Part shown: positions 53,722 through 64,000 of the stretch, piece after piece | Numbering within the stretch: position 1 is the stretch's first letter | Layout of the letters: each line of letters opens with the position of its first letter | Assembly (NCBI GenBank): GCA_029990175.1 | Contig: JARKIP010000065.1 | Coordinates: 10,296,501 to 10,360,500 of the forward strand | DNA length: 64,000 nucleotides | Direction: 5' to 3' | DNA from: Petunia secreta | Taxonomy: Eukaryota; Streptophyta; Magnoliopsida; Solanales; Solanaceae | Notes under the pieces: model-generated | The model's input: only the letters and a program-made list of their open reading frames with translations | Databases searched by the model: none | What the model was told of the DNA's origin: nothing | Translations under genes and position numbers: made by a program

Positions 53722-56700
53722 ATGGCTGCGATACAAGGCGTTAGTGCCGAAATAGGAGGAGTAACTGCTCGAGTAACTCTCCTCGAGCAGGGAAGCGCGT
53801 CCGTGGCCATGAATGGGTCCGGCGTTGGAACGAGCCAATCCACTCCGATGAAACCTGAGCTGTATGCTGAGCTTGTACGACAACATCAGTTGACAAGTGA
53901 AGCAATTCGAAGAGAACTTAACTTGGGCAATCCCCAAGCTGCTTATCAAAACTTGGGCATTCCCCGAGGAGAAAGAATACCACCTCCAATGGCCCGAAGA
54001 GATCTTGGAGCCGTTGCCGAGGAGGTTGATGAAGAGGAATTTCCCGAGGACGAATATGAGCGTGAGCTGCCATTCGCTCAACGAAGGCAAGCTCACCGAG
54101 GTCGTGGAAATTTCCGAGGTCGAGGCCGAGGCGCAAATGTTGGAAGAAATATTGAGCGTGAGGCTAATGATCGAGATGATGAGTACCCCGAACAGGCTCG
54201 TGCTGTTCGAGACTCAAATTTGAACAGTGTCAAGATTACTATTCCACCCTTTAAAGGAACTACTGATCCCGATGAGTATGTTGAATGGAAGCTTAAAATG
54301 GAGCGCATCTTTGAAACCAATGAGATGACCGATGAGAGAAAAGCTGCCCATGCCATTGCTTCGTTCGAAGCTTATGCATCAACATGGTGGGAATCTGACA
54401 AGAGGCATAGAAGAAGAAATGACTATCCAGTAGTCAGTACGTGGCCACAGTTGATGAGAGCTATGGATGGTAAGTATTTGAGTGCCAAGTACAGGCAGAC
54501 TCTAATGCAAAAGCTCTATGAGTTAAAGCAAGGGTCCAAGTCTGTCCAAGAGAACCACGATGAGTTCGAAAAGGTTCGATTGAATCTTGATCTGGTCGAA
54601 GATGAAGAACAAGCCATTATCAGATTCAAAAATGGCTTGGCTAGGGATGTGTCATCTCACTTAAGACTCCACGTGTATCACACGTTGGAAGATCTGTTCG
54701 ATGCTGCCACCGAAGCTGAAAAATTGGTGAAGGACGACAAGGCAAACCGGTATCGAGGAGTCACTACTTCTACTCCCTTGAACCGAGGAAAAGAATGGAA
54801 GAGTCCAAACCAAACAAGTGCTAACACTGTTCGAGATTCGAAGAGACCCTTCGAAAGAGGTGTGACCGTTAACCAGTCGAGAGAAGTGGGAGGTAAAGTT
54901 CAACTCAACTCTCCCAGTGCTTCAAATATTCAGTGTCACAAGTGCAAAGGTTATGGTCACATGGCAAAAGAGTGTCCAACTCGCAAAGTTATGCTTCTGC
55001 TCGAAGATGGAACTGTCCTTGAGCAAGCGAGTGACACCGAGGAGGAATTTATTGAGGAGACTGACCGAGCTGAAGGTGATGATGATCATGAGGCTGCCGA
55101 AGCTGATCATCCGAAAATGTTTCTTGTGGTTCGAAGGAATTTGAGCTGCATGACTCTTGAAGAAGAGGACAACCAAAGAGAAAACCTCTTTCATGCCCGA
55201 TGTCGAGTGAGGGGAAAGGTGTGTTCGATGATCATTGATTCCGGTAGTTGTGCCAATGTAGTGAGCCAAACTTTGGTTTCACAAATGGGATTACCTACGA
55301 TGAAGCATCCCCACCCTTACAAGTTACAATGGCTGAACGAGTGTGGAGAATTGAGAGTTGTCAAACAAGTGTGGATCAAGTTCAAAATCGGAGAGTATCA
55401 AGATGAAATGATATTCGATGTGGTTCCGATGCAAGCTTGTCATTTGCTATTGGGTCGACCATGGCAGTATGACCGAACAGCTATTCACAATGGCAGATCC
55501 AACACTTACACTGTGAAGCTCGATGAGAAGAGTTTCATACTCAAACCCTTGTCTCCAAAACAAGTCACCGAGGACTATAAACGAATGAAAGAATTGAAAG
55601 AAGCGGCCAAAGCTAAGCTTCCGATGGGAGCAAAATTGGGGCCCGAAGAGACAAACTCACCGCCCGAAGTGAAAGGAATTTGTGCAATCATGCAACCCGG
55701 TGAGATCTTACGAGGCAACGACCACGGTCATATGATGATTTGCCTCGTGCACAAGGGTATCTTTCTTAACTCTAATGATGATTTTTCTAATGATAACCCT
55801 TTGCCTTTGTTTGTTCGTAAAGTTTTGCAGGACTTCGAGGACATGTTTCCCGAGGAAATGCCAGGTGGATTACCTCCGTTGAGAGGAATCGAGCACCAAA
55901 TTGACTTCGTGCCAGGGTCTCAAATCCCTAACAAACCTGCATACCGGTGTAATCCTGAAGACACCAAAGAGCTCAAACGGCAGGTTGATGAATTGTTAAA
56001 CAAGGGCCTCGTTTGTGAGAGCTTGAGTCCTTGCGCCGTTCCAGTTATCCTTGTCCCGAAGAAGGATGGAACATGGCGAATGTGTGTTGACTGTCGAGCA
56101 GTCAACAAAATAACGGTAAAGTATCGTCATCCTATCCCTCGATTAGATGACATGCTAGATGAGTTAAGTGGTTCTTCATGCTTTTCGAAGATAGACCTCA
56201 GGTCCGGTTACCACCAGATCCGAATGAAACCCGGAGACGAGTGGAAAACTGCATTCAAGACCAAATTCGGTCTATATGAATGGTTGGTGATGCCTTTTGG
56301 CTTATCCAATGCACCGAGCACATTCATGCGACTGATGAACCATGTGCTCAAACCGTTCATAAATAAGTTTGTTGTCGTTTATTTCGATGACATACTTGTT
56401 TATAGCAGAACCGTGGATGAACATGTCGAACACCTAAGGGAAGTACTTGAAAAGCTTCGAGAAGAGAAGTTGTATGCCAACTTCAAGAAATGCGCCTTTG
56501 GTGTCGATCGTGTGGTCTTTCTCGGATTCGTTGTCAGTGCTAATGGTGTCGAAGTCGATGAATCAAAAGTCGAAGCCATCAAAGATTGGCCAACTCCAAC
56601 CTCGGTAACACAAGTTCGTAGCTTCCATGGCTTAGCTAGCTTTTACCGAAGGTTTGTTCGTGACTTTAGCACCGTGGCAGCTCCTTTAACCGAGCTGGTT

Positions 56701-58188
56701 AAGAAAGACAATCCATTTGTGTGGGGAGAGTCCCAAGAAAGGGCTTTCCAAGAGTTGAAACGGAGGCTTTGTTCTGCCCCGTTGTTGCAACTCCCTGACT
56801 TCGGCAAAGCATTCGAAGTCGAGTCTGATGCGTCTGGAGTTGGGATCGGAGGAGTGCTGATGCAAGATTCGAAGCCGATCGCTTACTTTAGCGAAAAGCT
56901 TAAGGGTGCAACCTTGAACTACTCTACGTACGACAAGGAATTGTATGCCCTCGTTCGAGCACTCGCCCATTGGCAGCATTATTTGTGGCCTCGAGAATTT
57001 GTGATCAAAAGCGATCATGAGTCCTTGAAGCATCTCCGAGGTCAGGAGAAATTGAATCGAAGACATGCCAAGTGGGTTGAATTTATTGAAAGCTTTCCCT
57101 ATGTAATTCATTACAAAAAGGGAAAAGACAATGTTGTGGCCGATGCGCTATCAAGGAAATTTACCTTAGCGACCACTCTCGCCTCTAGGCTCATGGGATT
57201 CGAGAGCATCAAGCTAATGTACGATGACGATCCCAAGCTGAAATGCGTTCGTGACGCAATCTTGAGTGGACGAAGGGTTGAGAAATATCAGTGGCATGAT
57301 GGCTACCTCTTCAAAAATGGGAGGGTTTGTGTGCCAGTGTCATCGTGGAGAGAGCTCTTAGTTCGAGAAGCTCACTCTGGTGGACTGATGGGACACTTCG
57401 GTGTCGATAAAACTCTTGGTATCTTGACCGAGCAGTTACATTGGCCCAAGATGCGACGAGATGTGGAAAAGCTTTGCAACGCTTGTCTCGTTTGCAAGAG
57501 AGCAAAATCGAAGTCCAACCCTCATGGTTTGTACACCCCGTTGCCTGTGCCTGATCGACCTTGGGTTGATATATCCATGGACTTTGTCTTGGGGTTACCG
57601 AGGTCGGGGGGAGGACATGATAGCATCTTCGTTGTGGTTGACCGTTTTTCAAAAATGGCTCACTTTATTCCTTGCAAAAAGTGTGATGATGCACAGCATG
57701 TAGCTACATTGTTTGTTTCTAACGTGTTAAAATTGCATGGTGTACCTCGTACTATTGTGAGTGATCGAGACTCGAAGTTCTTGAGTCATTTTTGGAAGTG
57801 TTTGTGGGGTGCCCTCGGCACCAAGCTACTATTCTCGACGTCTCACCATCCTCAGACTGATGGACAGACCGAGGTAGTTAACCGAACCTTGGGATCTTTG
57901 CTTCGGGCAATGACCAAAGGGAAGGTTGGAAACTGGGCTGATTGTTTTCCCATGATGGAGTTTGCATACAATCGAACGGTGCATAGAATGATCAACATGA
58001 CCCCGTTTGAATGTGTGTATGGCTTTAATCCTTTAATTCCACTTGATTTAACCCCATTGCCTCGAGATTCTGTTCTTGATTTTGAAGGTACTCGACGAGC
58101 AGCTGCCTTGATAGAATTGCATGAAAAGGTGAAGAAGAACCTCGAGGAGGCCTATGCGAAGGTTGTTAAAGAAAAACAAGGGGCATAA
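53722..58188 (+). CDS. G3 Gag-Pol polyprotein (protease, RT, RNase H, integrase)
   Basis: The first in-frame ATG is at 53722; the frame is open 75 bases upstream from a TTG, so a spliced or non-ATG start is possible. Domains by position: retrotransposon Gag (about 54230-54740, ASTWWE and LYELKQGSKSV), CCHC knuckle CHKCKGYGHMAKEC (54934-54975), aspartic protease with IDSGS (near 55236) and LLLGRPWQYD, RT with RMCVDCRAVNK and the catalytic YFDD (56380-56391), RNase H with ESDASG (near 56821), the integrase H2C2 finger (HSGGLMGHFG ... CNACLVCK, 57373-57500) and the DDE core: Asp near 57580, Asp in SDRDSKF near 57763 and Glu in GQTEVVNR near 57870. All active-site residues are present. The frame ends early because of an indel in the CAAGGGGC region near 58180. 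Confidence 0.93.
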   Translation: MAAIQGVSAEIGGVTARVTLLEQGSASVAMNGSGVGTSQSTPMKPELYAELVRQHQLTSEAIRRELNLGNPQAAYQNLGIPRGERIPPPMARRDLGAVAEEVDEEEFPEDEYERELPFAQRRQAHRGRGNFRGRGRGANVGRNIEREANDRDDEYPEQARAVRDSNLNSVKITIPPFKGTTDPDEYVEWKLKMERIFETNEMTDERKAAHAIASFEAYASTWWESDKRHRRRNDYPVVSTWPQLMRAMDGKYLSAKYRQTLMQKLYELKQGSKSVQENHDEFEKVRLNLDLVEDEEQAIIRFKNGLARDVSSHLRLHVYHTLEDLFDAATEAEKLVKDDKANRYRGVTTSTPLNRGKEWKSPNQTSANTVRDSKRPFERGVTVNQSREVGGKVQLNSPSASNIQCHKCKGYGHMAKECPTRKVMLLLEDGTVLEQASDTEEEFIEETDRAEGDDDHEAAEADHPKMFLVVRRNLSCMTLEEEDNQRENLFHARCRVRGKVCSMIIDSGSCANVVSQTLVSQMGLPTMKHPHPYKLQWLNECGELRVVKQVWIKFKIGEYQDEMIFDVVPMQACHLLLGRPWQYDRTAIHNGRSNTYTVKLDEKSFILKPLSPKQVTEDYKRMKELKEAAKAKLPMGAKLGPEETNSPPEVKGICAIMQPGEILRGNDHGHMMICLVHKGIFLNSNDDFSNDNPLPLFVRKVLQDFEDMFPEEMPGGLPPLRGIEHQIDFVPGSQIPNKPAYRCNPEDTKELKRQVDELLNKGLVCESLSPCAVPVILVPKKDGTWRMCVDCRAVNKITVKYRHPIPRLDDMLDELSGSSCFSKIDLRSGYHQIRMKPGDEWKTAFKTKFGLYEWLVMPFGLSNAPSTFMRLMNHVLKPFINKFVVVYFDDILVYSRTVDEHVEHLREVLEKLREEKLYANFKKCAFGVDRVVFLGFVVSANGVEVDESKVEAIKDWPTPTSVTQVRSFHGLASFYRRFVRDFSTVAAPLTELVKKDNPFVWGESQERAFQELKRRLCSAPLLQLPDFGKAFEVESDASGVGIGGVLMQDSKPIAYFSEKLKGATLNYSTYDKELYALVRALAHWQHYLWPREFVIKSDHESLKHLRGQEKLNRRHAKWVEFIESFPYVIHYKKGKDNVVADALSRKFTLATTLASRLMGFESIKLMYDDDPKLKCVRDAILSGRRVEKYQWHDGYLFKNGRVCVPVSSWRELLVREAHSGGLMGHFGVDKTLGILTEQLHWPKMRRDVEKLCNACLVCKRAKSKSNPHGLYTPLPVPDRPWVDISMDFVLGLPRSGGGHDSIFVVVDRFSKMAHFIPCKKCDDAQHVATLFVSNVLKLHGVPRTIVSDRDSKFLSHFWKCLWGALGTKLLFSTSHHPQTDGQTEVVNRTLGSLLRAMTKGKVGNWADCFPMMEFAYNRTVHRMINMTPFECVYGFNPLIPLDLTPLPRDSVLDFEGTRRAAALIELHEKVKKNLEEAYAKVVKEKQGA

Positions 58189-58687
58189 AAAGTTGGAATT
58201 AAAGAAGGGAGACTGGGTTTGGGTTCATTTCCGAAAGGAACGCTTCCCGAACCAAAGGAAAGGAAAGTTGGCTCCTCGAGGGGATGGTCCATTTCAAGTG
58301 TTGACCAAGATCAACAACAATGCTTACGTGATCGACCTCCCTGGTGAGTATAACGTGACCAACACCTTTAATGTTGCTGACTTAGTTCCTTGTGTTGTAG
58401 GTCCAACTTCGGAGGACGAGGAGGGGTTGATTTCGAGGACAAAATCTTCTCAAGAAGGGGAGGATGATGCAGCCCGAACACGTGCTGATCAAGTGATCGA
58501 TCCACCGAGAAGACCGATGACAAGAAGCCAAGCCAAGCTGCTGCACGATGTGCACGTTCACTTAGCCTGGCCGAAGGATAACAATTGCTCCGAAGCTGAG
58601 TGGCCGAGCTCAAGAACCGAAGGCATTATCTTCAGATTTGAGCCCGATGGCAAAGTGACCGAGGACAATGAGCTCGAAGACAATTGA
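58175..58687 (+). CDS. G3 integrase C-terminus, frameshifted, extending into the 3' LTR
   Basis: The frame after the indel carries the GPF module: LKKGDWVWVHFRKERFP, RGDGPFQVL and FNVADLVPC. It continues over the polypurine tract into the LTR for 223 bases (DPPRRPMTRSQAKLL and an acidic end) to a stop at 58685-58687. The open frame starts at 58154, but true homology begins around 58175. The same TRSQAK frame is open in the 5' LTR too. Gypsy elements of the CRM group are known to end their coding region near or within the 3' LTR. Confidence 0.8.
   Translation, partial: NKGHKKLELKKGDWVWVHFRKERFPNQRKGKLAPRGDGPFQVLTKINNNAYVIDLPGEYNVTNTFNVADLVPCVVGPTSEDEEGLISRTKSSQEGEDDAARTRADQVIDPPRRPMTRSQAKLLHDVHVHLAWPKDNNCSEAEWPSSRTEGIIFRFEPDGKVTEDNELEDN
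58448..58464 (+). other. G3 polypurine tract
   Basis: TCTCAAGAAGGGGAGGA directly before the 3' LTR; second-strand primer. The preceding bases, GATTTCGAGGACAAAATC, are nearly the same in G1 (36243-36261) and G2. Confidence 0.88.
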
Positions 58688-59210
58688 GCGTCCGAAGGCA
58701 ACAAATGTGTTCGAGCAGACAATCGAGAACCGAAGCCAAGGCTTACCGAAGTCAAAGTCTGCCGAACACAATTTAACTCAGCCCTGCGTGGCTTATTTCT
58801 ATTGGTCGCCTGTGACCTTTTTACTAGTTTACCCTTAGTATTTCCTATATAAGCCTTGTTTCCTTTCATTGTAAATACCTAGTTTTTGAACATTGATTTA
58901 TTAATGAAAGTGTCGAGCACATTTCTTGTCTCCGTCGTGAGCAACCCCTTGTGAGGGCTTTATGGACTTGTGGCTTTCGGTTAATCCGATTGAACATTCC
59001 TCTTTGATCATTCAGTTTGCAAGAGGCATGTTCTCTTGAGGATTGTTGCATAGTTTAGGTGATTCTTGTGTCCCTTTTGATCGAGCTTTGAGACAGGTTC
59101 CTCACTGTTCTTTCAAAAGAAGCAAGTTTTGTCTTGCTTCTATCTTTATCTTTTGTTGTTTATCTTCCGCGTTCGTGCTAAGCAACTCCTTCGGGTTTGC
59201 AATTGCACCA
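58465..59210 (+). repeat. G3 3' LTR
   Basis: 746 bases, six differences from the 5' LTR (for example CCGAGAAG against CCGAGGAG and GTGTCGAG against GTGCCGAG). Followed by ataac. Confidence 0.95.
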
Positions 59211-61611
59211 ATAACCTCCAATAATAAGTAAGCAACAATCATCGGGGATAATATCTATCAAGTAGTTTAAAAAGTAAACTGAAAAAACTTGTAAACAAGT
59301 TAAAAACAGTTATGAAATGAATAGTCACTTAAAAATAAATCCAGATATCACAATCGAATATTAAATCGGAGTTTAAAACAAAAATAACATTTAAAATCAG
59401 TGTTTGAAACCAAAACATTTATTCCAATTGATATCCAAAGCGATGTTACAATACAACTTTCTGCACATAACCAACTATTTTTTAAGATACATAGGTCACT
59501 GACTCCGGATATAACCAATTGTCTGCCCTAATAACCAACTTCTACAGATATATAGGTTATTGACTCCACCCTAATGACCTGTGACAGGTCGAAAGTATAA
59601 AATCAAAGCACATATACATACAACACGGAATGAACATCGACAATTTAAGTGAAAAAATATAATGATAGGTACTCCCTAAATTCCGCTTTGGGAACCCACA
59701 AAGCTTAAGATATCGAGGACCCAAATTGCCTTCCTTTTTTTCCAGACAACATGTTCATTGAGTGATCTCTCTCCAATACTTACAATGAATATACCAGTTC
59801 ACAACAACTCTCAAATCTTACTATACACACATTCATTGTCCATTCGACTATCTTGATCAACTGAATACTCCCAGAGCATAAAGACATAAAGAAAGCATAT
59901 ATACCGCTACGACTAAACGTCCCAAAGTACTACAAAACAACCCTAACACACTTCATGATTCAAATCAAATAAATCTCAAGTCTGGCTTACCCATCTCCGA
60001 AATATCTCTCATAAAAGAGAATTTTGAGATACGCTCTACCATTAAAACACAATGTCTTGCTCTAATAATCAAATAACTGTTGTCCATACTGAGCCTGCTG
60101 TATCCAATTCATAATAACCCAAACCTTCTCTAATCCCGCACTAGGAACAACACTGATAACGACATAAAACTACAAACTACGCTATCAGAGTGTACACTAA
60201 TAATTAAAGTTACGGCTAAACTGGGCAAGCGACTGATAATCATTTTCATGAGGTTGATTCCGCACGATCTCAATGATTGATCCGCCTACATCGGCTACTA
60301 GTTTTATGAAACGACCTCGGTCAGTCGTTTCGAAAGTTAGGACTCCGATTGGCGTGCTGATAATTTTAAAATATTCGTAATATCTATTGGGAGTTATCTG
60401 TAAAATTTAAGCTAAATCAGACCTCGTTTGGTAGGCATCGGAAGAAGGTTTCAGTTTTTATTGACAATAAACATTAAAAAGAGATTTTTGAGCTCGGTTT
60501 TGGCGAACGAACTCCGATTCGAAATCCAAAAGCGCCGTTAGGCTCGTATTATTATTTATGACTTTTGTAAACTTTCGAAAGTGCATTTCGATGTTGTTCG
60601 GCTAGTTCCGCTAAAATGCCGAAAGTTAAATAATTTGACTTTTTTTATTTAAATTCGCATCTTGAGTTTCGGGAGTCCAATTTGAGATCCGCCTTCGCGA
60701 GTATGTTACATATATTTTGTAAAACTTTTATGTAAAAGTTAGAATTATTTCGAATATCGGAGGATACCGTTTTAATTTTTACCGTAACAGCGAATTTTAA
60801 AAGAAAAAGAAAAAAAAAGGACCAAAAGACAAAAACTTAAAAGAAAGGCGGTGGACCTTTTTGGTCCTTAGCTTTGTGTAGCAACAAAAACAGATGTACA
60901 TACGTACATACATCAGAAACATAAAGAGGAAATACAGTGGAAAAAATGTCAGAAAATACAAAAACGGGCCAGAGAAAAGTAGAATTTTCACCCTGAAATA
61001 TTCAGGTAATGATCCTAATATATTATTTGAGTTTATTACGTGTGTTTGAATATGTTTTAATGGTAAAACTTGAAATATTATACATCGTTTTAATAAGTTC
61101 AATTAATAGTTAAAGGGTCAAATGGACCCCGATAACAAAATAGATTAGATATTCGTACTCAGTGAGTTATGGGCAACATATAAATGTAAATTATTTGGGG
61201 TTTGGTTATGTGACCTTAAACCCTGTACATAGGCCTGGCCTGCGTATTGCGAATGCGAATAGGGTATCAGGTTCCTAACCAGATTGCCCTAAGATGTGAG
61301 AAATGAAGCTTTTAGCCTTATGTGATATATTTTTCTGGATATTGAACACAGTGGGATCGTTTGGCAATGAATTTAAAGGACAAAGCGGTTATTGAGTGGC
61401 TGTACTAACTTTGTAACAAGGTAAGTGTTTATATCCATTTCTTTGGAGGCACCTGGCCTCGTGGATTTTCTACCACGTGTTCCTTACGTGTGTAGCTTCC
61501 GATAGGCGTACTCATTATGCCTTAGCTTTGGAATTGCATTGTATATTATATGTTATGCACTGCTGTTGGTATTGCATTGAGCATATGAGTATTGCACTCT
61601 GGTTTTGAGTA

Positions 61612-61945
61612 TTGCATATACTTCCCGGTTGGCGATGAGGCACCCGCACCGGTGAAGAGTCATTATTATATATACTTCCCAGTTGGCGATGAGAGTCCCG
61701 CACCGGTGAAGGGTCATTATTACATATACTTCCCAGTTGGCGATGAGAGTCCCACACCGGTGAAGGGTCATTATTACATATACTTCCCGGTTGGCGATGC
61801 CCGGTTGGCGATGAGAGTCCCGCACCGGTGAAGGGTCATCATTGCATATACTTCCCGGTAATCGATGAGAGTCCCGAGCCGGTGAAGGATCATTATTGCA
61901 TATATCTCCCGGTAGACGATGAGAGTCCTGCGCCGGAGATATGTA
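61612..61945 (+). repeat. 56-bp tandem array inside the LTR
   Basis: Six copies of a unit such as ACTTCCCGGTTGGCGATGAG plus AGTCCCGCACCGGTGAAGGG. One copy has an internal duplication near 61796. Confidence 0.88.
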
Positions 61946-62114
61946 TCAGGCATATGTGACTGCATTGCATCGTACCGCATTCATCCCATCTCATTGTACT
62001 GCATACTGACTATTGTGTGTATTGTGTTGTGTTTTATGTATGCGGTATGTATACTATGTCGTAGACATATTTCATTTTGCCTATATATTTCTGGCTCGTA
62101 TTCTGGGTTGCGGG

Positions 62115-62215
62115 GATCAGGTTGCACGCCGCAATGGTATAAATATATGGATCGGGTTGCACGCCGCAACAGGATGAATATATGGATCGGGTTGCACGCC
62201 GCAAGAGGATGTAGT
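62115..62215 (+). repeat. 35-bp tandem repeat, three copies
   Basis: ATCGGGTTGCACGCCGCAAC plus AGGATGAATATATGG, repeated three times near the 3' end of the LTR. Confidence 0.85.
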
Positions 62216-62870
62216 TCTGACTGTTGGTATGTTCGGGATACCTATATGTTTTGGTTATATTACATTCCTGGCTTTAATGATTTTTTGATTCCATACGTGT
62301 TTCTAGTTATTATCTGGCTCTGCCTTTTCATAATTTAAATAAGAGGAATTTTGTTTATCTGTTTCTTTTCTCCCTGGCTAGCCATCCTATTCTTTGAGGT
62401 GGCTAGTCTGCCCGCACTTATTGAGTCCTTTTGACTCACCCTTGTTTGTTTTTGTTTCTTGTCTATCTATTTCGTTTCAGTAGGTTCGCTCCAGGATTGA
62501 GCTAGCCACGTTGTGAAGGAGCGAAGACGACTTCAGCTGTCAGGGTGAGCCAGCTTTTATTCTATATTGGCCACCAGTTTATTGGTTATTATTTCAGTTG
62601 CATTTTGCTCCCTTCAGGAGGTATCTGTCTTCTTTTGTACTCTTAGATGTCTAGTCTGGATAGCACTAAACCTAGTATGTTGGGTAGTCAGCTGTAATTT
62701 CTTTTGTACAGCTTAGAGGTATCAGTATGTCTGTGTTTTTTTAAGTCTTGTCCTTATTTGTGAATTGTTATATTTATTTTCCTGATTTAATTGGTAAGGG
62801 TTCGCCCGACGGGTCTAGGGGAAGATGTCGGGTGCCCGCACGGCCTAACCGGATTCTGGGTCGTGTCAGT

Positions 62871-62882
62871 TGGTATCAGAGC
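62871..62882 (+). other. Primer binding site of the outer chromovirus-like element
   Basis: TGGTATCAGAGC two bases after the LTR end at 62868. Confidence 0.85.
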
Positions 62883-63059
62883 CCGGTTTAGAGTCTATCC
62901 AGACTAAGACAATGTCTAGTAGAGTCTCGTTGATGGGTACGTAGACGTCCGTACTTATCTACGAGAGGCTATGATGGCATTTAGGAAGTTTCACTTCCTT
63001 CTTTTCTGATCGTGCGTCGGTCAAAGATTCAAAAGTATTTTCGTTAATTTGTTAATTTC

Positions 63060-64000
63060 TTCATGGTAATTGTGAACCCCCGTGCGACGAATCAGCAAAC
63101 GGTATGAGTTCAAGATAAAGCAGTCTAGCCAGGGGCTAGCACTGACGAAGCCCCGAGAGTTTTTTTTATCGTGCTGACGATCTAGTTACGGAGGTCCCAG
63201 TAGCCATACGAGCTCGCGATGGGCAAGGAAGCAGGGCCTTGTGGTTCCCTTGGCTCTCTACGATGCTTTCACGAGAATCTTGGTGACGAAGATACCGCAA
63301 GAACCTCTTATTCACTAGGTAGCTTACCAGATTGCCGCAGATGCAGATGTTCGGTCTTAGGGAGCTCCTATTCCAGTTTTTAATATTGCCGCAGTAAAGT
63401 ATGTTCCGGAGGCAGCATGTGTTGTGCCTCTATTTATTCTGGGCTGGTTAGCTAGCCCGAGTAATGGCTCGGTCCGAGTATCTGAAAGGGCTACATTATT
63501 TTATCCAATTGAACCTTCTGATATTCTTAAGCAATGCATCAGATAAACCTCGTGATTTTTTTAAAAAACTAAAATGATGTCAGCGTATCCTTCAGGCTCT
63601 TGATTATATCGAGCGGTATGGTGTTGATTATTCTGCTTTCCAGTTTCAGGGGTCCAGCCTTGAATTGGTGGACCGCTCTCTTTTTAGCTAACTTGGTTCG
63701 ATTTTTCTTCTAGAATCGTGGAAAAGTTCCTTTCGAGTAGCGAGCGAGATGAAAAGTGTTGCCAGTTTGAGTGGATTGGACAGGGTAGTCTGTCGGTTAG
63801 CCTGTTGGTGTTTTAAAATATGAGATTGAATTCTATAGAATGGCTGAATATGCATTAGAACTAGTCCATGAGCCTTTCGAGAGATTCGGAGATTTATTGA
63901 TGACCTTTATTTTTTCTTGGAATCCCAGATGGCTCGAGAAATTGAGGTCTGGATTTTATCTGATGTTGTTGTTAATATTGCCCGAAGGTTCGAGGCATAC
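63060..64000 (+). pseudogene. Decayed Gag of the outer chromovirus-like element, runs off window
   Basis: No long ORF, but pieces of a Del/Tekay-type Gag can be read: CQRILQALDYIERYGVDY and FQFQGSSLE near 63575-63665, MAEYALELVHEPFERF near 63842, and MAREIEVWILSDVVVNIARR near 63930. Stops and shifts lie between them, so the element is old. Its pol genes would lie right of the window. Confidence 0.55.

Larger units (their letters stand above)
51725..59210 (+). mobile_element. G3: complete, nearly intact gypsy element, probably CRM-like chromovirus
   Basis: 7,486 bases flanked by the perfect duplication ataac (51720-51724 and 59211-59215). Identical-length LTRs of 746 bases differ at six sites in my comparison, so the insertion is recent. 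One long gag-pol ORF with a single frameshift near its end. Integrase has a GPF-type C-terminus and no chromodomain that I can see, and the pol frame runs into the 3' LTR; CRM-clade elements show both traits, but assignment needs an RT tree. Confidence 0.93.
59216..62868 (+). mobile_element. Right part of the chromovirus-like LTR split by G3
   Basis: Continues the LTR from 51724 and ends GGGTCGTGTCA at 62868, followed by the primer site. Contains two tandem arrays (61612-61945, 62115-62215) and no gene. The short frames inside are repeat artefacts. Confidence 0.68.

Noticed and set aside
61515..61831. Repetitive ORFs on both strands near 61.6 kb
   Set aside because: They fall inside the 56-base tandem array of an LTR.

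Overview
The window looks like nuclear DNA of a flowering plant. Split genes with GT-AG introns, Ty1/copia and Ty3/gypsy LTR retrotransposons, Mutator-like (MULE) transposases, a Helitron-type terminus and a probable organelle-derived insert all fit a repeat-rich eudicot chromosome. A Solanaceae-like genome is my guess from the general look of the LTRs; it is a weak inference. Only one host gene looks intact, the small membrane protein at 27341-28352. Two others survive as pieces: a multi-pass membrane protein gene cut by a copia insertion (4362-4989) and a single lipase exon (26005-26115).

Layout. 1-4361: the 3' part of a copia element, inserted into the membrane protein gene. About 6.15-20.27 kb: a large composite MULE of the class that carries ULP1-like proteases. 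It holds a broken transposase (+), small coiled-coil ORFs (+), a 51-bp minisatellite, a GRF zinc-finger gene (-) and a DUF1985/ULP1 protease gene (-). All of these are scattered with a degenerate palindrome, GTTCGGAAC and variants, which is dense in introns and spacers. 20.47-22.57 kb: a probable Helitron containing mitochondrial-like DNA. 22.6-29.9 kb: host sequence with the lipase exon and the intact gene. 29.94-38.46 kb: an old LTR split by gypsy element G1 (31422-37082, TSD aacac). 41395-47034: G2, a related element on the minus strand (TSD gtata). 47.46-51.0 kb: a second, decayed MULE transposase. 51286-64000: a chromovirus-like element whose roughly 4-kb LTR is split by G3 (51725-59210, TSD ataac), a nearly intact gypsy element.

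How the parts relate. G3 has a complete gag-pol. G1 and G2 have LTRs, primer sites and a polypurine tract closely resembling those of G3, but in place of RT and integrase they carry a long ORF of unknown function plus a protease-like domain lacking its active-site triad. They look like non-autonomous partners of a G3-type element. By LTR divergence counted by eye, G3 is youngest (6 differences in 746 bp), G2 intermediate and G1 oldest. No tRNA, rRNA or CRISPR was seen.
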